From Shewanella fidelis ATCC BAA-318 (lineage in GTDB: Bacteria; Pseudomonadota; Gammaproteobacteria; Enterobacterales; Shewanellaceae): a DNA stretch of 41,043 bases. The position numbers were made by a program, and so were the translations under genes. The notes under the pieces are model-generated. The model searched no databases and had not been told where the DNA came from. It was given only the letters and a program-made list of their open reading frames with translations. The stretch lies in contig NZ_JADX01000026.1 of assembly GCF_000518605.1 (NCBI RefSeq), positions 1 to 41,043 of the forward strand, written 5' to 3'. This document shows, one piece after another, positions 9,574 through 17,761 of this stretch (positions are counted from its first letter, which is position 1; each line of letters starts with the position of its first letter).

Positions 9574-9750
9574 ATGTTGAATAAAATGAGACTGTTTTTG
9601 CTAGTAGGGCTTGGTAGCCTAGTACTTTTGGGCTGTGGGCAAAAAAGTGCGTTATACCGAACGCCACCACAGGAAGTTAATCAGCAGGCAACTGATAAGC
9701 AGGTGTCTGACGCAGAGCACAAGCAAAGCGAACAGAGCAAAAAGGACTAA
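9574..9750 (+). CDS. lptM: LptM (YifL)-like small outer-membrane lipoprotein
   Basis: Short gene of 58 codons, easily missed. ATG at 9574 has a strong AAAGGG ribosome site 7 nt upstream. The product MLNKMRLFLLVGLGSLVLLGC ends its signal peptide in a lipobox, with lipidated C21; the mature start CGQKSALYRTP matches the CG-K-LY-P pattern of LptM/YifL, followed by a polar Gln/Lys/Glu tail. In Escherichia coli LptM sits at the same place before dapF and helps the LptDE lipopolysaccharide translocon fold. It ends 5 nt before the lysA start, so the two share a transcript. Confidence 0.88.
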   Translation: MLNKMRLFLLVGLGSLVLLGCGQKSALYRTPPQEVNQQATDKQVSDAEHKQSEQSKKD

Positions 9751-9755
9751 AGACG

Positions 9756-11000
9756 TTGGATCATTTTTTATATCAAGCAGATGAGCTTTATGCAGAGCAG
9801 TGCCAGGTTGCCGAACTCGCAAAACAGCATGGAACACCGCTATATATATATTCGCGAGCAACATTAGAGCGTCATTGGCATGCTTTTGATAATGCCGTGA
9901 GTGATCACCCACATCTTATTTGCTATGCAGTAAAAGCGAATTCAAATATTGCCGTTTTGAATGTATTAGCACGTTTAGGCAGTGGTTTTGACATTGTTTC
10001 TGGTGGTGAATTATCGCGGGTGATAGAAGCGGGTGGTGATCCTGCAAAAGTCGTGTTTTCCGGCGTAGGAAAAACCGTTGCCGAAATGGAAATGGCACTG
10101 AATTTAGGGATTTACTGCTTCAATGTTGAGTCAGCCGCTGAGCTTGAGCTGTTAAACCAAGTCGCTCTGCGCCTAGGTAAAGTTGCCCCTGTATCACTGC
10201 GCGTTAATCCAGATGTTGATGCGGGTACTCATCCGTATATCTCAACAGGTTTAAAAGAGAATAAGTTCGGCATCGCAATGGAAGGCGCCGAAGCGATTTT
10301 TGCTCGTGCTCATGAGCTAGCTGGGTTGGAAGTTAAAGGGGTTGATTGCCATATTGGATCGCAATTAACTGAAATTAAGCCCTTCCTCGATGCGATGGAT
10401 CGTATGCTAGCGCTTATCGATCGTTTAGCTGAGCAAGGCATTGAGATCAAACACTTTGATGTGGGTGGTGGTTTAGGTGTTACCTATGACGATGAAGTGC
10501 CGCCACAGCCCGATGTGTATGCAGCAGCATTACTTGATCGTTTAGGTGGGCGCGATCTCAAATTGATTTTTGAACCTGGCCGCGCGATTGCTGCAAACGC
10601 AGGGATCTTTGTGACTCAAGTGCTCTATCTTAAAGAAAACAGCGACAAGCGTTTTGCATTAGTTGATGGTGCGATGAACGATCTGATCCGCCCGTCACTT
10701 TACAGCGCATGGCAAAAGATCATACCTGTGATTGAACGTGCTGGTGCAACTCAAAGTTATGATGTTGTCGGCCCTGTATGTGAAACCGGTGACTTTTTAG
10801 GTAAAGATCGTCAGTTAAACGTGCAGGCGGGGGATTACCTCGCAGTACGTTCATCGGGTGCTTACGGTTTTACAATGGCGTCAAATTACAACTCTCGCCC
10901 ACGCGCAGCAGAGTTAATGGTTGATGCAGATAACGCTTATGTCATCCGCGAGCGAGAAAAAGTGGCTCAGTTGTGGCAAGGTGAGCAGATCCTACCGTAA
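9756..11000 (+). CDS. lysA: Diaminopimelate decarboxylase, TTG start
   Basis: Protein of 414 residues, PLP-dependent fold III type. It decarboxylates meso-diaminopimelate to lysine. The PLP lysine is K60 in CYAVKANSN; further hallmarks are GSGFDIVSGGEL, HIGSQ, the phosphate-binding FEPGRAI, the active-site CETGDFL and the C-terminal YGFTMASNYNSRPR. The start is TTG at 9756, with AAGGA 9 nt upstream inside the end of lptM. It shares its precursor with dapF, which makes meso-diaminopimelate, the next gene but for a hairpin. Confidence 0.96.
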   Translation: MDHFLYQADELYAEQCQVAELAKQHGTPLYIYSRATLERHWHAFDNAVSDHPHLICYAVKANSNIAVLNVLARLGSGFDIVSGGELSRVIEAGGDPAKVVFSGVGKTVAEMEMALNLGIYCFNVESAAELELLNQVALRLGKVAPVSLRVNPDVDAGTHPYISTGLKENKFGIAMEGAEAIFARAHELAGLEVKGVDCHIGSQLTEIKPFLDAMDRMLALIDRLAEQGIEIKHFDVGGGLGVTYDDEVPPQPDVYAAALLDRLGGRDLKLIFEPGRAIAANAGIFVTQVLYLKENSDKRFALVDGAMNDLIRPSLYSAWQKIIPVIERAGATQSYDVVGPVCETGDFLGKDRQLNVQAGDYLAVRSSGAYGFTMASNYNSRPRAAELMVDADNAYVIREREKVAQLWQGEQILP

Positions 11001-11018
11001 ACTAGAATAATACTAAGG

Positions 11019-11039
11019 TAGCGGATCATCGATCCGCTA
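11019..11039 (+). other. Hairpin between lysA and dapF
   Basis: Perfect 9-bp stem TAGCGGATC / GATCCGCTA with a 3-nt loop, followed a few bases later by a run of T overlapping the dapF leader. It could partly terminate the lysA transcript or protect its 3' end. There is no room for a full promoter behind it, so read-through into dapF is likely. Confidence 0.55.
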
Positions 11040-11064
11040 TTGATACTTTTTAAGGATATCGAGC

Positions 11065-11892
11065 TTGATCCAATTCACTAAGATGCATGGCTTGGGCAAC
11101 GACTTTATGGTCGTGGATGGAGTAACACAAAACGTGTTTTTTTCACCAGATCAAATTAAGCGCTTAGCCGATCGGAACTTTGGCGTGGGATTCGATCAGT
11201 TACTACTGGTCGAGCCGCCTTACGATCCCGATTTAGATTTTCATTATCGCATCTTTAATGCTGACGGTAGCGAAGTTGAACAATGCGGCAATGGTGCACG
11301 CTGTTTTGCACGATTTGTACGAAACAAAGGCCTTACCTATAAGCACAAGATCCGAGTCAGTACCTCATCAGGCAAAATTACCTTACGTCTTGAGCGTGAC
11401 GGCAAAGTGACCGTGAATATGGGCGTGCCAGTATTAGAGCCGAGTAAGATCCCTTTTACGGCTAAAAAGCTCGAAAAAACTTATCTACTAATGGCATCGA
11501 GTGGCACTTATCTTTGTGGTGCTGTCTCTATGGGTAACCCACACTGCGTGATTGAAGTAGACGATGCCGCAGCAACTGATGTTGATAGCATAGGCGCTGA
11601 ACTGACCCATCATGAGCGTTTTCCAAAAGGGGTTAACGTTGGCTTTATGCAAGTTGTTAATTCTGGCCATATCAAGTTGCGAGTGTATGAGCGTGGCGCG
11701 GCAGAAACCCTTGCTTGTGGTACAGGAGCATGTGCGGCTGTAGTAGTGGGGATCCAGCAAGGTAAGCTAGATCGTAATGTTAGAGTCGATCTTCCTGGTG
11801 GCACGCTGATGATCAATTGGGAGGGCGAAGGCAAGCCGTTGTGGATGACCGGCCCTGCAGAACATGTTTATGATGGACAGATCGCGCAATGA
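11065..11892 (+). CDS. dapF: Diaminopimelate epimerase, TTG start
   Basis: Protein of 275 residues. It interconverts LL- and meso-diaminopimelate for lysine and peptidoglycan synthesis. The two catalytic cysteines are C74 in EQCGNGARC and C218 in [10 protein letters not shown], the acid/base pair of the family. The N-terminus [15 protein letters not shown] is conserved, so the TTG at 11065, with TAAGGA 8 nt upstream, is the only good start. Its stop overlaps the next ATG by 4 bases (ATGA). Confidence 0.97.
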   Translation: MIQFTKMHGLGNDFMVVDGVTQNVFFSPDQIKRLADRNFGVGFDQLLLVEPPYDPDLDFHYRIFNADGSEVEQCGNGARCFARFVRNKGLTYKHKIRVSTSSGKITLRLERDGKVTVNMGVPVLEPSKIPFTAKKLEKTYLLMASSGTYLCGAVSMGNPHCVIEVDDAAATDVDSIGAELTHHERFPKGVNVGFMQVVNSGHIKLRVYERGAAETLACGTGACAAVVVGIQQGKLDRNVRVDLPGGTLMINWEGEGKPLWMTGPAEHVYDGQIAQ

Positions 11893-12521
11893 TAGATAAT
11901 CCAAATCCCAATGTGCCTTTCGACGAGATCTTGATCCGCGAATATTTGCTAGATAACCCTGATTTCTTCGCTCGTTATCCTGAATTACTGCTGGCGATGC
12001 GTATTCCCCATGCAGAGCGTGGCGCAGTATCCTTGGTTGAACGCCAGCAGGAGACATTGCGCCAGCGAGTTAAACAGTTAGAGGAAGAGATCACCGCTTT
12101 ACTGGCTATGGCATCACGCAATGAGCAGATCTACATGTTTAACAGTGCATTATCTATGCAGCTGCTAAAATGTGAAGATATGGGTGAGTTACGCCAAGTG
12201 TTATCTAGTGGCTTGAAGGAGCAGTTTAATTTTACCCATGTGCGGTTGATAACGGTACATGATCTCGATAGTGAGTTATCGCAGATCTGGAGTAAGCGTT
12301 TAGACTCTGGTTACTATTTTGGCCGTTTGACCATCGAAGAGTCTAAGCGACTATTTGGTACCGAGGTCGGCTCAGTGGCGTTATCACGTTTATCTAAAGA
12401 GTGCGGTCAGGTAATTTTTGCGATCGCTAGCCAAGATCCTATGCATTTCCATCCAGAAATGGATCATTTGCTACTATCACAGCTTAAACAGCTACTTGAT
12501 CATCAGTTAACCAAAATTTAG
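11889..12521 (+). CDS. DUF484 family protein (GAF-like)
   Basis: Protein of 210 residues of the DUF484 family, which is regularly found between dapF and xerC in gammaproteobacteria. It begins with a conserved segment, [16 protein letters not shown], followed by a short coiled coil (about residues 48-75, [19 protein letters not shown]) and a GAF-like domain. No catalytic residues are visible and the function is unknown. The ATG overlaps the dapF stop, and xerC begins 12 nt after its own stop, which argues for one operon. Confidence 0.9.
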   Translation: MIDNPNPNVPFDEILIREYLLDNPDFFARYPELLLAMRIPHAERGAVSLVERQQETLRQRVKQLEEEITALLAMASRNEQIYMFNSALSMQLLKCEDMGELRQVLSSGLKEQFNFTHVRLITVHDLDSELSQIWSKRLDSGYYFGRLTIEESKRLFGTEVGSVALSRLSKECGQVIFAIASQDPMHFHPEMDHLLLSQLKQLLDHQLTKI

Positions 12522-12533
12522 TCGTGAGGCTCT

Positions 12534-13448
12534 ATGGTGGCTATAGCGTTATCAGCTCAACAAGTTTGGATCGCTGATTTTGAGCGATACTTGCGTACTG
12601 AACGACAAATGTCGGCGTATACGGTACGTAATTACCTGTTTGAGCTTAAGCGGTGTGAGAAGCTTTTTGCTGAAAGCGAAACATGGCTATCGCAGCAGCA
12701 TGATTCTTTGCAGGCACTATTAGCCAAATTACACCGTAAAGGTTTAGGTCCACGATCACTTTCGTTGACGCTGTCTTCATTAAAGCAGTTTTATGAGTTT
12801 TTACTGCGTGAACAGCATATCCAGCTTAATCCGGCAACAGGGCTTAGCGCACCTAAGCAAGCTAAACCGCTTCCTAAGAATATGGATGTTGACTCTGTAA
12901 CCCATTTGCTAGAGATCGACGCCAACGATCCCTTAAGCTTACGCGATAAAGCCATCATGGAGCTGTTCTACTCATCAGGTTTACGCCTTGCTGAATTAGC
13001 AGCGCTCAATGTCGCCGATATTCAGTTTTCACTGGCACAGGTCAAAGTGTTAGGTAAGGGCAGTAAAGAGCGCATAGTTCCAATAGGGAAAATGGCACTG
13101 CAAGCGATTAATCAATGGCTGGATCTAAAGCGTAATATAGCTTGTGAAGATGATGCCTTGTTTGTTACCGCCAAAGGCAGACGTTTAGCGCACCGCAGTA
13201 TTCAAGCTCGCCTAGCCAAATGGGGCCAAGAGCAAGCACTAGGCGTGAAAGTGCACCCGCATAAGCTGCGCCACTCGTTTGCTACTCATATGCTAGAGTC
13301 CAGTGCCGACTTACGTGCAGTACAAGAGCTTTTAGGCCACGCCAATTTGTCGACCACGCAGGTTTATACCAGCTTGGATTTTCAGCATCTTGCCAAGGTA
13401 TATGACGGTGCGCATCCGAGAGCTAAAAAGCGAGGCAACAGATCATGA
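12534..13448 (+). CDS. xerC: Tyrosine recombinase XerC
   Basis: Protein of 304 residues. With XerD it resolves chromosome dimers at dif. All catalytic residues are present: R151, K175, H243, R246, H269 and nucleophile Y278. The N-terminal SAM-like DNA-binding domain covers about residues 10-105. ATG at 12534 is only 4 nt from GAGG; a GTG at 12537 gives better spacing and could be the real start. Its position after dapF-DUF484 identifies it as chromosomal XerC and not a phage or integron integrase. It overlaps the next gene by 4 bases. Confidence 0.96.
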   Translation: MVAIALSAQQVWIADFERYLRTERQMSAYTVRNYLFELKRCEKLFAESETWLSQQHDSLQALLAKLHRKGLGPRSLSLTLSSLKQFYEFLLREQHIQLNPATGLSAPKQAKPLPKNMDVDSVTHLLEIDANDPLSLRDKAIMELFYSSGLRLAELAALNVADIQFSLAQVKVLGKGSKERIVPIGKMALQAINQWLDLKRNIACEDDALFVTAKGRRLAHRSIQARLAKWGQEQALGVKVHPHKLRHSFATHMLESSADLRAVQELLGHANLSTTQVYTSLDFQHLAKVYDGAHPRAKKRGNRS

Positions 13449-14161
13449 AGATCTACATTCGTCCACAAGCCTTTCAAGTAATCAGCTTTGATTTAGACGA
13501 CACCCTTTATGATAATCGGCCGATTATTGTTGCTGCTGAATCTGAGCTGCTGAGCTTTTTACAGCAACACTATCCTAAATCTACAAAGTGGCAGTTTGCT
13601 GATTGGCGTAGACTGAAACTAGCTCTATTTAAGGAGTCACCTGAGCTGCGTCATGATACGACCGTTGCGCGATTGACAATGTTGGAGCGTGGTTTGTTGC
13701 AATTGGGTTATGACGCTCAAACCGCAAAAGCTGGCGCTAAAGCAGGTCTTGAACACTTTGTGAAGCATCGTAGTCACTTCAAAGTGTCGACAGAGGTTAT
13801 TGAGTTACTCGCTCAGCTTAAGCAGAAATATCGCTTAATCGGCATCACCAATGGCAATGTCGATCATCAAAGGATTGGCCTAGAGGGATTATTTGAGTTC
13901 GTATTGCACCCAGGGCTGGGTCATCCGCAAAAGCCAGCGGCGACCATGTTTGAGCTGGCTGGCAACAAACTGCAGTTACCTTTAAATAAAATTCTGCATG
14001 TGGGGGATAGTGCAAAAAGCGATGTCTATGGAGCAAGGCGAGCCGGTTGCCAAGCTATCTGGCTTAACCCTGGCTTTGGTGTGATTGATAAATCGAGCGC
14101 CTACGGGGTACTACCTCATATCGAAATATCCTCAGTGCTGCAGTTGAGACAGTTATTGTAA
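13445..14161 (+). CDS. yigB: HAD-family phosphatase, YigB-like
   Basis: Protein of 238 residues with the HAD motifs in order: [11 protein letters not shown] (motif I, nucleophile and acid aspartates), GITNGN (motif II), the [13 protein letters not shown] lysine (motif III) and [17 protein letters not shown] (motif IV). In Escherichia coli YigB follows xerC and dephosphorylates flavin pathway intermediates (5-amino-6-ribitylamino-uracil phosphate) and FMN. Location and length support that assignment, but HAD substrates are hard to predict. ATGA overlap with xerC; last gene of the operon. Confidence 0.9.
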   Translation: MKIYIRPQAFQVISFDLDDTLYDNRPIIVAAESELLSFLQQHYPKSTKWQFADWRRLKLALFKESPELRHDTTVARLTMLERGLLQLGYDAQTAKAGAKAGLEHFVKHRSHFKVSTEVIELLAQLKQKYRLIGITNGNVDHQRIGLEGLFEFVLHPGLGHPQKPAATMFELAGNKLQLPLNKILHVGDSAKSDVYGARRAGCQAIWLNPGFGVIDKSSAYGVLPHIEISSVLQLRQLL

Positions 14162-14267
14162 TTTATTGAATGAATAGTTGTTTATGACTTGTTCTTTTTC
14201 ATTGTCTTGATATGCTCTATTCGTTGAAAATTTAACAATAACAAAGTTTTATAGGATAGGGATTATC

Positions 14268-14732
14268 ATGAAAAAACTATTTGTTGCGCTATCAGTTTTA
14301 TTACTCAGCAGTGGCTGCTCAATTAAGCAGCGTGTTGATCCGGCTCATGTGAACGACAATGCTGAAGTATGTATTCAAAAGAACCCCGACGTGAGGGATG
14401 GTTTTTTGCAGGAGATGGAGAAGATCCTTGCAGAGAAACAGATTCAATATCGCATCATCGAAGAGTTAGATGCGAGCCAGCAATGTGAGTGGACCGCTAC
14501 CTATACCGCGAATTGGCGTTGGGATCTTGCGTTATACATGGTTTACGCAGAGATTAAGGTATTCCACCAAGGGCGTTTAGATGGGGAAGCAATTTATGAT
14601 GCCCGAAGCGGTGGAGCCAATATGAACAAATTTATTGATGCGGAACCTAAAATTCGTGAGCTAATAGAACAGCTTATCCAGCAAAAGCAAGCTTCAATAG
14701 CTTGGTCACCACTGCAGCAAACCGCGATTTAA
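14268..14732 (+). CDS. Lipoprotein resembling the Shewanella Sbal_3080 family
   Basis: Protein of 154 residues with a lipoprotein signal (MKKLFVALSVLLLSSGC, lipidated C17). The mature part has two more cysteines (in EVCIQKNP and QQCEWTA), which may form a disulfide, and the segment TANWRWDLALYMVYAEIKVF. These features resemble what I remember of the Sbal_3080 lipoprotein family; the function is unknown. The Lys after Ser-Ile at mature +4 gives no inner-membrane retention signal. The gene has a possible promoter (TTGTTC, 16 bp, TATGCT at 14189-14216) and its own terminator, so it is monocistronic. Confidence 0.85.
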   Translation: MKKLFVALSVLLLSSGCSIKQRVDPAHVNDNAEVCIQKNPDVRDGFLQEMEKILAEKQIQYRIIEELDASQQCEWTATYTANWRWDLALYMVYAEIKVFHQGRLDGEAIYDARSGGANMNKFIDAEPKIRELIEQLIQQKQASIAWSPLQQTAI

Positions 14733-14735
14733 TAG

Positions 14736-14761
14736 AAAGGCTCACAATGGTGAGCCTTTTT
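14736..14761 (+). terminator. Rho-independent terminator after the lipoprotein gene
   Basis: Perfect 10-bp stem AAAGGCTCAC / GTGAGCCTTT, 4-nt loop AATG, followed by more T. A textbook terminator, 4 nt after the stop codon; the opposite strand can serve the converging repair gene. Confidence 0.92.
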
Positions 14762-14783
14762 GCTTCTTAGCTATAAAAACTTA

Positions 14784-15512
14784 TCAGGCGGTCAGCGCCA
14801 ATGCTTTTGGGAACAAGATATGGTTCTCAAGATAGATGTGTTGTTTTAAGTCAGCTTCAAATTCTGCCAAGCTGGCGTAACAAACTCGCCAAGTGGTGCA
14901 AGCATGTGCAGGTGGAGTAAAGCCATTAGTGAGTTCACTGATTTTTTCAAAGATTTGCAGTGCGTCATCGTGCTCATATTGCATGGCATTAATCGGATTG
15001 CCGATATGACCAAAACAAGTTTGCATTTCCACTTGATTGTATAGGCCTAAGATAGCGGGAAATAGGATCTGTTCCTCTTTCATTAAGTGCGGCACTAAAT
15101 CATCAACGAGTGCGCGGATCCAACCTGCTAGCGGTTTTATCTCACTATGATTGTCGCCATGGGCGCGAACCATTTTCTGGCTATATTCCAGTAAGAGCGG
15201 GGCTTTTTCTCTTACAAAAGTATGGTGTGTCGATTCAATGTAATTGAGTAGATCGGGCAGCGGGAGTTGTTCTAATCCTTGTTGTTTATCGCCTTGTGCT
15301 GCCAGTGCTACTAGTGCATTAAGCAGTGCATCTTCATCGGCATTGAAACGTTTAATTGCTCGCGCTAAAGAAATGCCACCGCCACAACAAAAGTCAATTC
15401 CATATTGGCTAAAAAGATGGGCACTACGGAAGTCATTGGCAACGAGTTCACCGACGCGAGTGTTGAGTAAGTTGGCTTTTTGTTGAGATTGATCAGCTTG
15501 AGACTGAGGCAT
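14784..15512 (-). CDS. ytfE: Iron-sulfur cluster repair di-iron protein (RIC/YtfE/ScdA)
   Basis: Protein of 242 residues from the ATG at 15512. It repairs iron-sulfur clusters damaged by nitric oxide or oxidants. The N-terminal ScdA domain has the FCCGGG motif with the conserved cysteine pair; the C-terminal hemerythrin-like domain has spaced histidines and glutamates (HHTF, HGDNHSE, HLMKEEQILFP, HDDALQ, HIYLENHILFP) for a di-iron centre. A longer frame opens 21 codons upstream, but those codons carry the promoter and a likely NsrR operator. The internal ATG has GGAG 6 nt upstream, so it is chosen. Homologues are called ytfE, scdA, dnrN or norA. Confidence 0.93.
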   Translation of the reverse strand: MPQSQADQSQQKANLLNTRVGELVANDFRSAHLFSQYGIDFCCGGGISLARAIKRFNADEDALLNALVALAAQGDKQQGLEQLPLPDLLNYIESTHHTFVREKAPLLLEYSQKMVRAHGDNHSEIKPLAGWIRALVDDLVPHLMKEEQILFPAILGLYNQVEMQTCFGHIGNPINAMQYEHDDALQIFEKISELTNGFTPPAHACTTWRVCYASLAEFEADLKQHIYLENHILFPKALALTA

Positions 15513-15539
15513 ACGCTGCTCCAATAAACGCAATTTATT

Positions 15540-15575
15540 TACATGTATATTATTTACACCTTTAAATGGGTTCAA
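15540..15575 (-). promoter_or_regulatory. Promoter and candidate NsrR operator of the repair gene
   Basis: On the minus strand TTGAAC (15570-15575) and TAATAT (15547-15552) are separated by 17 bp. The 23-bp stretch 15540-15562 fits the gammaproteobacterial NsrR consensus (half-sites of the type AAGATGYATTT, inverted) at 17 of 23 positions by hand count, and covers the -10. NsrR is the nitric oxide-sensing repressor that controls ytfE in enterobacteria. The expected start of transcription, near 15540, leaves a 28-nt leader to the corrected ATG. Confidence 0.7.
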
Positions 15576-15855
15576 TGATTACTTGAGTAAAATGCTCGGG
15601 TAATCACATTTTTTGCACCAAATTAACTCAATGTAGGTAGGTCTTACACGGCGGTAGCTGTATGGGGAATTCAAATGGAACTATTGAATTGATCGATTCT
15701 GTTGCAGGAAACTGATGTGATTTGAGTCTTGAAACAAGGTTTTAATATAGTGTTTTAATTTCGATTAATTTACACTAACCTGCAGCAAACTAAGATATTA
15801 GTCATCATAAATCTATTGATGATTAGTAACATAATAAGGATTGTAGTTAGTCATA
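15576..15855. other. Divergent intergenic region before the metal-efflux cassette
   Basis: About 280 bp between the repair gene promoter and the Cys-rich gene. It must hold the promoter of the efflux cassette; a weak candidate is a TAATAT near 15755 with a TTTGAG 16 bp ahead. Nearer the gene, an imperfect inverted repeat (TCATCA-N9-TGATGA, from about 15801) falls in the probable leader. No recognisable metal-regulator box was identified and no metalloregulator gene is adjacent. Confidence 0.4.
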
Positions 15856-16266
15856 ATGTTTCACCTAGCTCGTTTTATTCACGCATTTATCTGCTCTCCA
15901 GCTAAGTTGGGGCGGGTATTGTTGATCGTGATTTTAACGATGCAATCTATGGTGACTATGGCTGATGATTGCACTTCTGCTCATCAAGATTGTGGAAGCG
16001 CTACAAGCCATGTTGTTGAGCAAATTAATACTTTTGCTGACAATACATCCCAATGTGATGAGGTTGGCGATAGCAGCCATGTAGAAGACGATTGTGCAGA
16101 CTGCAGCAATAACTGTTGCTCATGCTGTATGACGTTAATGCATCCAATGTCTGCGATGCAAACAGCACAGGCTTACCCAAATAGCTTCGTGTTATCTGTT
16201 AACTTCACTTCTGTTGAAGCACCTTACTATTCGCTTTTGCGTCCGCCCAAAGCCTTACTCGTTTAA
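15856..16266 (+). CDS. Cys-rich exported small protein heading the czc cassette (unknown function)
   Basis: Protein of 136 residues. A basic N-terminus, a hydrophobic segment (about 20-32) and a likely cleavage after VTMA-36 give an exported protein. The mature part begins DDC and has nine cysteines (C39, C46, C67, C80, C83, C87, C88, C90, C91), including a CxxC and two CC pairs followed by MTLMHPMSAM, a Met/His segment. Such a composition suggests metal binding in the periplasm. It lies 112 nt before czcC on the same strand. The nearest described class I can suggest is the CopL-like proteins that precede efflux genes, but I do not recognise the family. The ribosome site is weak (AAGGA lies 16 nt from ATG). 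Confidence 0.75.
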   Translation: MFHLARFIHAFICSPAKLGRVLLIVILTMQSMVTMADDCTSAHQDCGSATSHVVEQINTFADNTSQCDEVGDSSHVEDDCADCSNNCCSCCMTLMHPMSAMQTAQAYPNSFVLSVNFTSVEAPYYSLLRPPKALLV

Positions 16267-16281
16267 TCAAAATATTATTAA

Positions 16282-16308
16282 TTTAGCCAGCTTTTGAAGC
16301 TTGCTAAA
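16282..16308 (+). other. Strong hairpin between the Cys-rich gene and czcC
   Basis: Stem of 12 bp with a single mismatch (TTTAGCCAGCTT / AAGCTTGCTAAA) and a TTG loop, 15 nt after the stop codon. There is no T-tract, so it is probably an RNA-processing or partial attenuation element that sets different levels for the small protein and the pump. The direct repeat AGATCTGT follows at 16308 and 16340. Confidence 0.55.
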
Positions 16309-16378
16309 GATCTGTTGCATCTTTTCAGATTGAGCTAGCAGATCTGTATTTTTGTATTAAATCGAGGCTTATTCTCTG

Positions 16379-17761
16379 ATGTTTTATAATACTTATATCA
16401 GCAACGATGCCACAAAAGTGGTTATACGTTGTCTTGGACGAGGACTTTTTAGCACCCTCGCAATCATTACTCTGCTATTTGCCGTCCCGTTTTTGGCAAA
16501 GGCTGAAACGCAAGCTGATACGCTGTCGTTAGCTAAGGTCATTGAGCGAGTACAACAGCAACATCCTACTCTGAAGGTGTTTCAGTTTAGAGCCAATGCA
16601 CTTGACGGCGCGGCACAAACTCAGGCACTTACTCCTGGCTATGAGATTGGATTTGATGTCGATAATGTTATTGGCACTGGCGAGTTCCAAGGCATTGAGA
16701 GCGCGGAGTTCAGTGTGTCACTATCATCGGTGATCGAACTCGGTGACAAGTTAGCCGCACGTAAAGGCGTTGTCAGTGAGCAGCGCGCTGTACTTGAAGC
16801 GGAAAGAAAAATCACTGCGCTTAATTTATTAGCTGAAACCACTCGTCGCTACATTGATGTATTAGCCGCACAATCTCAGTTACAGTTGGCGATAGATGGC
16901 TTAATGCTTGCGGAAGAAACCCAAACTGTTGTGGCAGAGCGAGCGCAGGTTGGAGTGACTTCAGATGCAGAACTTAAGCGCGCTCAAGCAGCCGTGTTTA
17001 ATGCAAAATTGGTTGCTGAAACTCAGCTACAGCAGCTTGACTACGCGAAATTAGCATTGAGTATGATGTGGGGAGAATCTAAAGTTAGCTTTGACTCTCT
17101 GCAGGGCAATTTATTTGCATTTACTGATGATGTAGCGCTTGAGCCGCTATTTGAAAAAGTAAAATATAGCCCGGCAATCACTGCTTTTTTAACTCAAGCA
17201 CAGCTTAAAGAAGCTGAGCTGCGTTTTGCCAAAACTCAATCGAGTAGCAACATTAGTTGGTCAGTTGGAGTCAAGCAGTTACAACAGACTAACGACATGG
17301 CACTCACCGCTGGTTTTAGTATGCCGCTATTTAATAGCGAGCGAAATGCCGGTGAAATCATCTCTGCTCAAGCAGCTAAAGAACAAGTTTTGGCTAATCG
17401 TGAAGTGGCATTGCTTGAGCTATATGGTCAGCTATACCGCGCTTATGCCAGCCGTAAGCAAGCGATAATCACAGTAAACCGTTTGCAATCGAGCGTGATC
17501 CCTACCTTAACTTCAGCCCTTGAAGACACCAAACGCGCTTATGAGCAAGGCTTGTATAGCTACCTTGATTATTTAACTGCCCGTGAAGAGCTGCTATTTG
17601 CCCGCAGAGCCCTGATTGATTCAGCTGCATCTGCATTACGCTATGGCGTTGATATTGAGCAACTGATTGCCGAGCCACTACCTGCTTCACAACATACTTT
17701 TTTCAATGACTTTTCAGAGCCAGCAGGCTTTTCTAACGCAGCTAAAGGACACATAAAATGA
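16379..17761 (+). CDS. czcC: Outer-membrane channel of heavy-metal RND pump (CzcC-like)
   Basis: Protein of 460 residues of the TolC/CzcC outer-membrane efflux family. A long signal peptide with hydrophobic core ends near A42 (FLAKA-ETQAD). The mature part is dominated by long amphipathic coiled-coil helices, with the two repeated OEP domains and the typical TQAQLKEAELRFAKTQ and YEQGLYSYLDYLTAREELLFARR segments. It forms the exit duct for the CzcB-CzcA complex. GAGG lies 11 nt before the ATG. Its stop overlaps the czcB start by 4 bases (ATGA). Confidence 0.92.
   Translation: MFYNTYISNDATKVVIRCLGRGLFSTLAIITLLFAVPFLAKAETQADTLSLAKVIERVQQQHPTLKVFQFRANALDGAAQTQALTPGYEIGFDVDNVIGTGEFQGIESAEFSVSLSSVIELGDKLAARKGVVSEQRAVLEAERKITALNLLAETTRRYIDVLAAQSQLQLAIDGLMLAEETQTVVAERAQVGVTSDAELKRAQAAVFNAKLVAETQLQQLDYAKLALSMMWGESKVSFDSLQGNLFAFTDDVALEPLFEKVKYSPAITAFLTQAQLKEAELRFAKTQSSSNISWSVGVKQLQQTNDMALTAGFSMPLFNSERNAGEIISAQAAKEQVLANREVALLELYGQLYRAYASRKQAIITVNRLQSSVIPTLTSALEDTKRAYEQGLYSYLDYLTAREELLFARRALIDSAASALRYGVDIEQLIAEPLPASQHTFFNDFSEPAGFSNAAKGHIK

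Noticed and set aside
9446..9912. Two minus-strand open frames over lptM and the lysA start
   Set aside because: They overlap the well-supported lptM/lysA genes, have no ribosome sites and give low-complexity or unrecognised products.
12534..13448. Tyrosine recombinase as evidence for a phage or integron
   Set aside because: Its operon (dapF-DUF484-xerC-HAD phosphatase) is the core chromosomal setting, and no attachment site or phage gene is near.
15513..15575. Extended N-terminus of the iron-sulfur repair protein
   Set aside because: The extra 21 codons carry the promoter and operator, and lack a ribosome site.
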